Positions 1-7,227 of a DNA stretch of 22,078 bases are shown here, piece after piece. Under the pieces are notes generated by a model. The model saw nothing but the letters and a program-made list of their open reading frames with translations, did not search any database and was not told the origin of the DNA. The number at the start of each line of letters is the position of its first letter. Position 1 is the first letter of the stretch. Origin of the DNA: a virus; IMG/VR virus record IMGVR_UViG_3300001828_000097, positions 1 through 22,078 of that record. One strand, written 5' to 3'. The translations under genes and the position numbers were made by a program.

Positions 1-6
1 AAGATC

Positions 7-29
7 AACTCAGTTTATTCTGAGTTTTT
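7..29 (+). terminator. Rho-independent terminator-like hairpin
   Basis: A perfect 7-bp inverted repeat (AACTCAG / CTGAGTT) with a 6-base loop runs straight into a run of five T. It ends three bases before tRNA-Leu, so it probably closes the transcript of a gene to the left of the window. The stem is AT-rich, so it may be only moderately efficient. Confidence 0.6.
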
Positions 30-31
30 GT

Positions 32-116
32 GGGACCTTGGTGGAATTGGTAGACACACAGGACTTAAAATCCTGAGACCATCGCGGTCGTGAGGGTTCG
101 ACCCCCTCAGGTCCTA
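32..116 (+). tRNA. tRNA-Leu (anticodon UAA)
   Basis: This is a full cloverleaf with a long class II variable arm. The acceptor stem is GGGACCT with AGGTCCT (one terminal G-U pair). The anticodon stem is CAGGA/TCCTG around loop CTTAAAA, which gives UAA. The T arm is GAGGG-TTCGACC-CCCTC and the discriminator base is A. No CCA is encoded. Leu(UAA) reads UUA and UUG codons. Confidence 0.93.
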
Positions 117-124
117 CTAAATAA
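117..124 (+). promoter_or_regulatory. Possible T4-type late promoter box
   Basis: CTAAATAA resembles the T4 late -10 element TATAAATA. It sits directly after tRNA-Leu and 28 bases before the next start codon, a fitting distance for a short leader. The same 7-mer also occurs inside coding sequence near 7104 and 9367, so the motif alone is weak evidence. Confidence 0.3.
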
Positions 125-144
125 ATCTAAAAATAATCTTTATC

Positions 145-624
145 ATGTCTGAGAAAAACGACCAACAAAATATCGATCAAGATCTGATAAATTTTGCAAA
201 TGATCTCGCGGAAAAATTTATAAGTTCCAATCCCAGTCTCGATGAGATTGATTCTTTCGCGGATGAAATCAATCGACCACGACCAATTACCTCCTATTAC
301 GAAGATAATAAAAGAGCAAAAGAAGAAAAACCTAAAGATTCTCAAATTCGTTGGCCGAGAGAAGATAGTCAATACACGGCCAATGCAAAAAAATCACTCA
401 AAGCAACCAAAAAAGCTTGGTACAAAAATCATATTCTTGTTCCAAAAAATGTTCAACAAGAACGAATGAAAATTTGTGAAGGTTGTTATCATTTTCAAAA
501 AGGAGTTAAATTCTGTTCATCATGTGGATGTTTTTTGGTTCCAAAAACTTCACTGTCAATGACATTTTGTCCAATGCATCTTTGGGGACAATGGGATCCT
601 GATGATATTGAAGTCTCGGAATGA
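145..624 (+). CDS. Small zinc-ribbon protein of unknown function
   Basis: A 159-aa protein lying between tRNA genes. The N-terminal two thirds is acidic or polar and probably poorly ordered, with a Lys-rich linker at about residues 80-94. The C-terminal third is cysteine-rich: Cys111-x2-Cys114, Cys124-x2-Cys127-x-Cys129 and Cys142-x2-His145. These look like zinc ligands of a ribbon or treble-clef fold. Short proteins with this C-terminal Cys pattern are common hypothetical proteins in cyanophages. There is no signal peptide, membrane segment or catalytic motif. No clear Shine-Dalgarno precedes the ATG; a late-promoter-like box lies 28 bases upstream. A role in nucleic-acid or protein binding is plausible but not shown. 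Its last codons are part of a direct repeat that continues downstream. Confidence 0.8.
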   Translation: MSEKNDQQNIDQDLINFANDLAEKFISSNPSLDEIDSFADEINRPRPITSYYEDNKRAKEEKPKDSQIRWPREDSQYTANAKKSLKATKKAWYKNHILVPKNVQQERMKICEGCYHFQKGVKFCSSCGCFLVPKTSLSMTFCPMHLWGQWDPDDIEVSE

Positions 625-678
625 CTTAAAACTTGCCCTGGTGCGCCAGTCTCGGGATGACTTTAAAAGCGCCCTGGT
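612..678 (+). repeat. Imperfect direct repeat over the gene end
   Basis: Two copies of about 30 bases, at about 612-642 and 649-678, share AGTCTCGG(A/G)ATGACTT, then AAAA, then GCCCTGGT. They differ by a few substitutions and a one-base indel. The first copy contains the last codons and stop of the zinc-ribbon gene; the second is non-coding. It looks like a short tandem duplication, or the scar of an insertion or recombination, next to tRNA genes. Confidence 0.65.
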
Positions 679-679
679 C

Positions 680-710
680 GGGAACCCCTTCCCTGGGTCT
701 TTATGACCCA
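680..710 (+). other. Two adjacent hairpins before tRNA-Thr
   Basis: GGGAA-CCCC-TTCCC (680-693) is followed without a gap by TGGGTC-TTTAT-GACCCA (694-710). The second stem ends three bases before the 5' end of tRNA-Thr. There is no T-run, so these are unlikely to be standard terminators. They could guide processing of the tRNA precursor or end the upstream mRNA. Function is inferred only from position. Confidence 0.45.
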
Positions 711-713
711 CTT

Positions 714-785
714 GCCCTTGTAGCTCAGTGGTAGAGCAGCTGTCTTGTAAACAGCAGGTCGTCCGTTCAAATCGGATCGGGGGCT
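714..785 (+). tRNA. tRNA-Thr (anticodon UGU)
   Basis: Acceptor GCCCTTG pairs with CGGGGGC (two G-U pairs). The anticodon arm GCTGT-CTTGTAA-ACAGC gives UGU. The T arm is GTCCG-TTCAAAT-CGGAT and the discriminator is T. CCA follows at 786-788, so the CCA end appears to be encoded. The adhesion proteins downstream are very rich in Thr, which would suit a supplementary Thr tRNA. Confidence 0.92.
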
Positions 786-788
786 CCA

Positions 789-863
789 CGAGGAGTAGCT
801 CAGTTTGGTAGAGCACTGCTTTTGGGAAGCGAGAAGTCGCAGGTTCGAATCCTGTCTCCTCGA
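789..863 (+). tRNA. tRNA-Pro (anticodon UGG)
   Basis: Acceptor CGAGGAG pairs perfectly with CTCCTCG. Anticodon loop TTTGGGA gives UGG; its 5-bp stem has one C-A mismatch at the far end. The T arm is GCAGG-TTCGAAT-CCTGT and the discriminator is A. It begins directly after the CCA of tRNA-Thr, so the two are probably cut from one precursor. It reads proline codons, including the CCA and CCT that dominate the collagen-like rod. Confidence 0.93.
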
Positions 864-874
864 TTCATAATTGT

Positions 875-881
875 CTAAATA
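875..881 (+). promoter_or_regulatory. Possible T4-type late promoter box
   Basis: CTAAATA lies 12 bases after tRNA-Pro and 44 bases before the start of the giant structural gene, where a late promoter would be expected. It is followed by an AAGGAG run that does not fit any in-frame start. Low specificity, as the same 7-mer also occurs inside genes. Confidence 0.3.
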
Positions 882-918
882 TAAGGAGAAGAAATCTTGT
901 ACGCCGCAGGATAGCGAA

Positions 919-3900
919 ATGCCTTTAAGTAGACTAGAGAATTTCCTTAAGAACGTTGAAGGTAACATTCTTTATGTAAACCCAACCGATCTTGATGCAA
1001 CTGATAGTATTGAGAATCAGGGTAACTCTTTAACGAGGCCTTTCAAGACTATTCAGAGAGCGTTACTGGAAGCTGCTAGGTTCTCATATCAGATCGGACA
1101 AAATAATGATAAATTCAACAGAACTACCATTCTGTTGTATCCTGGTATTCACGAAATTGATAACAGACCAGGATTCAACGTAGTAAGATCTGGCGCTTCT
1201 GCAATTTACCGCGATAGAAATGGTAATGCTCAGACACTTGAACAACTAACAGACGAAACTGTTTATAATCTTAATGATCCATCCAACGAACTTTACAAGT
1301 ACAACTCTGTAGAGGGTGGTACGATTGTACCCCGTGGTGTATCTCTTGTTGGTCTTGATCTTCGTAAAACCATCATCAGACCAAAATTTGTTCCTGCTCC
1401 TGATGATGATGCAATCCTTCGTTCTGCCATCTTCCGTGTAACTGGTGGATGTTACTTCTGGCAGTTCACTATTCTTGATGGTGATCAAAACAGTTCTGTC
1501 TATAAGGACTACACCGCAAACAGATATACACCTAACTTCTCTCACCACAAACTGACTGTATTTGAATATGCAGATGGTGTGAATGGTGTTGGTATTGGTA
1601 CATCTACCAGTACCACTGACCTTGACATGTACTACCATAAGATCCAAAAGGCTTATGGTGACAGTTCTGGTCGTGCAATCACTGACTTCCCAACAGTGGT
1701 TGACATGCAACCAAAACTGCCAGAATATGAGATTGTTGGCCCAGTATTTGGTGACAATGTTGGTATTACCAGTATTCGTGCTGGTTCAGGATCGAAGACT
1801 AACACATCCACAACCATCACTGTTGATTGTAATACCCCTCACAATCTTGTCGTAGATAGTGCTTTCCGAGTATCTGGTGTTAATACATATCCCAACATCT
1901 ACAACGGTAACTTTGTTGTAACTGGGGTATCTTCGGAACGTATCTTTACTTATAGGGCTTCATCTCCACCTTTAGATGGATTACCACTTCTGGACGGTGA
2001 TGAACAAGTTATCGGTGACACTGACACAGTATCTGGTGCATCACCATATATCTTTAACATCTCTCTGAGATCTGTTTTTGGTATGTGTGGTATGCACGCC
2101 GATGGATCTAAGGCCACAGGCTTTAAGTCCATGGTTGTTGCACAATACACTGGTGTTGGACTCCAGAAGGATAATAATGCCTTCTTACTCTATAACTCAA
2201 CGACAGGACAGTATGACACAAATGCTACTGTAGCTGACAGTGAAAAACCACTGTATATCAATACCAATGCGATTTACAGACCATCTTATGAGAACTATCA
2301 TGTAAAGGCTTCCAATAAGTCAGTTCTTCAGGTCGTATCCGTTTTTGCTATTGGTTATGCCCAACACTTCTTGGCTGAGTCTGGTGGTGACATGTCCATC
2401 ACCAACTCAAACTCAAACTTTGGTGCAAAAGCTCTGATTGCTGGTGGTTTCCAAGACGAAGCCTTCAACAGAGATAACAAAGGATACATCACTCACGTTG
2501 TTCCTCCACAAAGAATTGAGAAGTCTGAAAGGGCCGTTGAGTGGTTACCCATCAACGTTGGTTTGACAACCAATCCTGTTGGACTTGGAACTACCTCTAA
2601 GATTTTCATCGATGGATTTACAGATCCTGATGTTCCACCATCTGTTGTCATTGAAGGATTCAGAATTGGTGCAAGATCTACATTCAGTCAGGATAAACTT
2701 TGCACAAATCCAGATCTGATCAAAGTATCTGTTGCTGGTGTTGGAACATTCTCCGCACCAATCAAGATGCTCAACTCTGATGGAAGTGAAGGTCCATCAA
2801 GACTGAAAGAATTTACTGTTGGATTTGTTGGTGCTGCAAATAGCATCTCTAATAGCATCTTCACACTTCAGACCGCTCACCAACTCTATGCTGGTGAGAG
2901 TGTTCGTGTCATCTCTGACGATGGTTCTCTGCCTGACGGCCTTGATAGTAATGAGATTTACTATGCCGTAACTAATGACTCTACAAATGAAACTCTGAAC
3001 TCGGATCAGATCAAACTTGCAAGAACAGAAAACGAAGCTATTCTTGGTGGATCTGGTAACTTCATCACCATTTCAAATAATAAGGGTGGTAGACTGAGAA
3101 TCAACTCTAGGGTATCTGATAAACTTCCTGGAGACTTTGGACACCCTGTTCAGTATGATACTACCAATAACAACTGGTATGTAAATTCAACTGTGAATCC
3201 AACAGTAAACAGAATTTACAATGCTCTTGTTACATACAATGATCAGATTGGCCCAAGAACCAACAAGACATTCATTGAAAGAAGAGAAGATACTAGATCT
3301 ATTAACAACAAGATCTACAAACTTCGTTATGTAATTCCAAAACAGTATCAAGAGGCAAGACCTCCTATCCCTGGATATGTAATCCAAGAATCCAGTACAG
3401 TTGGTGTTACCACTGCAACTGATTTTACTGATAACATTCCAAACGCCACAGTACAGAGAAATCTCCGTATTCTGAAGAGTATTGATAGAGACTCAAACAC
3501 TGGTGTTACCACCATTGTAACTGAGAAACCACACAACTTTAGAGTTGGTGATGAAGTCAGAATGCTCAACATCAAGAGTTCTGGAAATACTGTTGGTGCG
3601 GCCGATACTGGATACAACATCACTAGAAAGGTTGTTGGTATCACAAGTTCCAAGGGTATTGAGGTTAATTTTGCAAATGATCCTGGATCTTTCATCAATA
3701 ATCTGTCTACTAGAAACTCTGGTCTTCCCACCATTGCCAAGAAGACTTCGAAGGAGTCATACACTGTTTACAGAGTTGAAACCTTAAAACCACACGAATA
3801 CAACAAACAGGATGGTGTTTATCACCTGATCTGTGTTGACAGTAGTATTTCACCAACTGTCAATGAGTTTAGTTATCAAAGATATAATCAACAAATTGAG

Positions 3901-6900
3901 AATCTCTATCCTCAATATGATGCAGACAACTTTACGATGGACCCAGCTCCAGCGTCTAGTTTTGCTGTAAACACTCCAGTTGGAAAGGTTGTAACCAACA
4001 GTCTCCAGTATAGCCTTACAAAGGAATTCTCTAACAGATATGCAGTAACTGCTGGTACTGGTATTGCTATCACGTTCGCTGAGGGTTCTACTCAAGGTAT
4101 TACCACAATCTATACCGATCGTGAGCATAATCTTAACCAGATTATTTCTGTTGGCCTTGGATCAACGGGTCTGAATTATGGTGCTGGTATCTCAACTACT
4201 CTCTATAATGCCACTCTGAGATATGCTGGTATTGAGACTGGTAAGGGTGCTACCGCAAATATTGATGTAGACGCCAACGGTGGTATCACTGCAATCACGA
4301 TTGTTGATGGTGGTACTGCTTATGGCGTTGGTCATACTCTGGAAGTTGTTGGTGTTGAAACCAGTGCAAGTCACATTCGTGGTTGGGTCACTGTTAATAA
4401 GACCTCTAATAACCTTGGTGATGCTATTCAGATTGTAGGTGTTGGTACTTCACTTGCGAGATATGTCAGTGGTTACAATGGTATTCACACCATCACTGCA
4501 ATCAGACCAAGAGAAATTGAGTACAACAATGGATTCTGGCCTGGTTATTATGATGTGAATACTGTTGGTATGCAGACAGGATTCATGATGTATGCTGGTC
4601 CTGTACCAGATGTTACTAACATTGTTTACTCTTCTGCTGCAACTGGTATCGTAACAGTTACCACGGCCGGTGCTCATGGACTGAACGTAAATAATCCATT
4701 CAAGATTGTTGGTGTTGCACAGACAATCTACAATGTTGAGTCTGTTGTTAAGGAAAGAGTTGGTGTCAACACCTTCACATTCCAGTTCACCGATATCTTC
4801 ACTCCTGCGACATATACTTCGGGTGGTTCAGTTCTCCCAATCAACTATGGTGCTCGTGGTGGTATCACCGAACCAGGTAATGAAAGAGTTGCACAAAGAC
4901 ATGTTCCATTTAGAGTCGGTGTTCAAACTGCACTGTCCTCTGGAAACCTTAACAGTACATCAACTACTCTTACTCTGACTGATAGTTCTGGATTCCAGAA
5001 AGGTGACTACATCCAGATTGATGGTGAAGTTATTCGTGTCTCTTCTAACTTTGCTTCCAACTCTGCGACTGTATTGAGAGGTCAACTTGGTACTAGATCT
5101 GCCGCGCACGATGGTGGATCAATGGCCAAGAAGATCCGCATTATTGCAACTGAGAAGAGAAGACATTCAATTCTTCGTGCATCTGGTCACACATTTGAAT
5201 ATCTGGGTTATGGACCTGGTAACTATTCCACAGGTCTTCCACAGAAACAGAGTAGAGTTCTTTCGAAAGAAGAACAGTTCCTCTCACAGTCAGTTACGCC
5301 AAACGGTGGTGCTGTAGTTTACACTGGTGTTAATGACACTGGTGACTTCTACATTGGTAACAAGATTGTAAACTCTCAGGATGGAACCGAGAGTACATTC
5401 AACATTCCAATTCCAACCGTAACTGGTGCAAGTGAGGACGCTGCTGGTGCTGCTACAAGACTTGACGTTATCTTCGATAGTGTCAACATTCGTGAGGGTC
5501 TGGCCGTTGATGGAAACAACAACACAACGGTAAGAATCAACGCACCAACCACGATTTCCGAAAAACTGACAACAACAGGAACCGATGGTATTGAAGCTGT
5601 TCAGGTTCAGATCAATGGTGGTCTGCCTGAAAACAGAACAATCACATACTCCTCTACTAAACCAACCAATGCTGGAACTGCTGGTGACATCACCTTCAAC
5701 TCCAACCCAAGTTTCGGCCAATATCTTGGTTGGATCTACACTCAGGAAGGATGGAAGAGATTCGGCCTGATCTCTACTGAGGTTGATGAAACTAAACTGA
5801 GTCTCCAAACAGTTGGAGTTGGATCTACTGGTGCTGGTAGAATTGGAGCACAACCTGGACTTGATGTTCGTGGTACTATTGTTTCTGATGCATTTGTTTG
5901 TGCTGGTGTTTGTACATTCTCTGGTACAACAACATTTGCTTCGATTACATTCTCATCTGCAACGATCGGTGTTGGTACAGTAACTGACAGATTCAATGCC
6001 GTCGGTTCTGACATGATTGTTGGTGTTGCGTTCACCTCTAATGGTCCTGCAACATTCGGTGATGATGTTAGTGTTGCTGGTAACCTGACAGTAACAGGTG
6101 ACATCAGTCTTGATGAGGCCAACCTCAGAAACTTGAACGTCACTGGTATTGGTACAATCAATGACCTCAGAACCAATGGATTGAGAGTTCTCGGTGTTAC
6201 TACATCCAGAACAATTCAACCACAAACCGATAGTTCATATGATATCGGTACTAACACTCTCAGATATAACAGAGGTTACTTCGACTTCTTGACTGTTGGT
6301 GGTGCAACTCTTGATAATGATGGTCTGAACATTCCATCTGGTGATACATATCAGATCAACGGAACTCAGGTTCTGTCTAATAGTACACTTGGATCTGGAG
6401 TTGTTAATTCAAGTCTGACAAGCGTCGGTAACCTCAACAGTCTGGGTGTCGTTGGTAACGTTACGGTTGATACCAATACTTTCGTAGTCAATGCTTCTAC
6501 AAATCGTGTTGGTATTAAGAAGGCCTCACCAAACTATCCCCTAGATGTTGATGGTGACATTAACATCAGTGCTGGTTCTGAATACAGAATCAATAACGAG
6601 GTTGTATTCCCATCATATATCAGACCAGTATCTGAAGGTAAGAAGGTTGGTTTGCACACGCACGCTGGTTTCGGTGCTGCTGTAAGTGATGCTGACTTTG
6701 TTGGATCGGGTGCTTGGAGGGCATCACTTCAGGTTGGTGCTGGTGCTTCTGTATTCTATGTTGGTGCTGCTTCAACTGCAAAGGTTGGTGTTGGTATCGC
6801 ACAACCAAGAGCAACTCTTGACGTTGGTGGTAAGTTGGCCGTCAATGGTGATGAACAATATGTTGACACATACGGTGTTATTAAGGTTGGAAGACAATCA

Positions 6901-7032
6901 ATTAGTGAAAACATTACGATTTACTCTCAACTCCGTGGTAGAGACTTCAATACATACTCTGTAGGCCCCATCACAATCGATAGTGGGTATACGGTTACTA
7001 TTGAAAGTGGAGCAACATGGAGAATTACCTAA
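919..7032 (+). CDS. Giant tail-fibre/structural protein, pectin-lyase-like
   Basis: A 2037-aa probable virion adhesion protein. I chose ATG at 919 because AGGA lies 7 bases upstream and the product then begins MPLSRLENF, as cyanophage relatives do; an in-frame TTG at 871 has no ribosome site and almost abuts tRNA-Pro. Residues ~15-90 hold a DUF1565/pectin-lyase-type opening (RPFKTIQRAL at ~40), followed by beta-rich sequence. A beta-sandwich-like module with a PHNL/EHNL/AHGL core recurs at about residues 307, 871, 1068 and 1251. The last third resembles fibre repeats (AVGVG/VTG strings, then a YDIGTNTLRYNRGYF motif). The C-terminus ends in a GPITIxSGxTVTIxSxxxWRI module that is repeated as a separate small protein at 14740. 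There is no enzyme active site I recognise. Function as a fibre or baseplate-associated spike is inferred from family and composition. Confidence 0.85.
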   Translation: MPLSRLENFLKNVEGNILYVNPTDLDATDSIENQGNSLTRPFKTIQRALLEAARFSYQIGQNNDKFNRTTILLYPGIHEIDNRPGFNVVRSGASAIYRDRNGNAQTLEQLTDETVYNLNDPSNELYKYNSVEGGTIVPRGVSLVGLDLRKTIIRPKFVPAPDDDAILRSAIFRVTGGCYFWQFTILDGDQNSSVYKDYTANRYTPNFSHHKLTVFEYADGVNGVGIGTSTSTTDLDMYYHKIQKAYGDSSGRAITDFPTVVDMQPKLPEYEIVGPVFGDNVGITSIRAGSGSKTNTSTTITVDCNTPHNLVVDSAFRVSGVNTYPNIYNGNFVVTGVSSERIFTYRASSPPLDGLPLLDGDEQVIGDTDTVSGASPYIFNISLRSVFGMCGMHADGSKATGFKSMVVAQYTGVGLQKDNNAFLLYNSTTGQYDTNATVADSEKPLYINTNAIYRPSYENYHVKASNKSVLQVVSVFAIGYAQHFLAESGGDMSITNSNSNFGAKALIAGGFQDEAFNRDNKGYITHVVPPQRIEKSERAVEWLPINVGLTTNPVGLGTTSKIFIDGFTDPDVPPSVVIEGFRIGARSTFSQDKLCTNPDLIKVSVAGVGTFSAPIKMLNSDGSEGPSRLKEFTVGFVGAANSISNSIFTLQTAHQLYAGESVRVISDDGSLPDGLDSNEIYYAVTNDSTNETLNSDQIKLARTENEAILGGSGNFITISNNKGGRLRINSRVSDKLPGDFGHPVQYDTTNNNWYVNSTVNPTVNRIYNALVTYNDQIGPRTNKTFIERREDTRSINNKIYKLRYVIPKQYQEARPPIPGYVIQESSTVGVTTATDFTDNIPNATVQRNLRILKSIDRDSNTGVTTIVTEKPHNFRVGDEVRMLNIKSSGNTVGAADTGYNITRKVVGITSSKGIEVNFANDPGSFINNLSTRNSGLPTIAKKTSKESYTVYRVETLKPHEYNKQDGVYHLICVDSSISPTVNEFSYQRYNQQIENLYPQYDADNFTMDPAPASSFAVNTPVGKVVTNSLQYSLTKEFSNRYAVTAGTGIAITFAEGSTQGITTIYTDREHNLNQIISVGLGSTGLNYGAGISTTLYNATLRYAGIETGKGATANIDVDANGGITAITIVDGGTAYGVGHTLEVVGVETSASHIRGWVTVNKTSNNLGDAIQIVGVGTSLARYVSGYNGIHTITAIRPREIEYNNGFWPGYYDVNTVGMQTGFMMYAGPVPDVTNIVYSSAATGIVTVTTAGAHGLNVNNPFKIVGVAQTIYNVESVVKERVGVNTFTFQFTDIFTPATYTSGGSVLPINYGARGGITEPGNERVAQRHVPFRVGVQTALSSGNLNSTSTTLTLTDSSGFQKGDYIQIDGEVIRVSSNFASNSATVLRGQLGTRSAAHDGGSMAKKIRIIATEKRRHSILRASGHTFEYLGYGPGNYSTGLPQKQSRVLSKEEQFLSQSVTPNGGAVVYTGVNDTGDFYIGNKIVNSQDGTESTFNIPIPTVTGASEDAAGAATRLDVIFDSVNIREGLAVDGNNNTTVRINAPTTISEKLTTTGTDGIEAVQVQINGGLPENRTITYSSTKPTNAGTAGDITFNSNPSFGQYLGWIYTQEGWKRFGLISTEVDETKLSLQTVGVGSTGAGRIGAQPGLDVRGTIVSDAFVCAGVCTFSGTTTFASITFSSATIGVGTVTDRFNAVGSDMIVGVAFTSNGPATFGDDVSVAGNLTVTGDISLDEANLRNLNVTGIGTINDLRTNGLRVLGVTTSRTIQPQTDSSYDIGTNTLRYNRGYFDFLTVGGATLDNDGLNIPSGDTYQINGTQVLSNSTLGSGVVNSSLTSVGNLNSLGVVGNVTVDTNTFVVNASTNRVGIKKASPNYPLDVDGDINISAGSEYRINNEVVFPSYIRPVSEGKKVGLHTHAGFGAAVSDADFVGSGAWRASLQVGAGASVFYVGAASTAKVGVGIAQPRATLDVGGKLAVNGDEQYVDTYGVIKVGRQSISENITIYSQLRGRDFNTYSVGPITIDSGYTVTIESGATWRIT

Positions 7033-7205
7033 AGGATATCGTTAAAGATTTTAACGTCCAACTTGAAAAAGTACAACATGAAGTTTTTCATCTTGAAGAT
7101 CAACTAAATAAAAAGAAGGAACATCTTCTAAAACTCCAAGGTGGATTGGAAACCCTTTCCATCTTGGAACAGAAGGTTTCTGCATCGATAAATATCGATG
7201 ATTAG
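7017..7205 (+). CDS. Small coiled-coil protein overlapping the fibre gene end
   Basis: A 62-aa protein starting inside the last codons of the giant gene (16-base overlap, different frame). GGAG lies 4 bases upstream of the ATG, so translation is well supported and probably coupled. Almost the whole chain (residues ~5-55) reads as one amphipathic helix with heptad-spaced Leu/Val, for example LEKVQHEVFHLEDQLNKKK. It is a likely trimeric or dimeric coiled coil. It may be a small fibre chaperone or connector between the two large adhesion proteins; nothing in the sequence distinguishes these roles. Confidence 0.72.
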   Translation: MENYLKDIVKDFNVQLEKVQHEVFHLEDQLNKKKEHLLKLQGGLETLSILEQKVSASINIDD

Positions 7206-7227
7206 GTAGATACCACTCTAGGATCAA

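Noticed and set aside
1-870. Prophage attachment site at the tRNA genes
   Set aside because: There is no integrase and no duplicated tRNA 3' end, and the context is that of a lytic T4-like phage carrying its own tRNAs.
871-918. Upstream TTG start for the 2037-aa protein
   Set aside because: It has no ribosome site and lies only 7 bases after tRNA-Pro. ATG 919 has AGGA at good spacing and a family-like N-terminus.
5290-6225. Minus-strand frames of up to 187 codons inside the giant fibre gene
   Set aside because: Low-complexity Ser/Thr/Asn/Val products, no start signals, and fully overlapped by a well-supported plus-strand gene; shadows caused by biased codon use.
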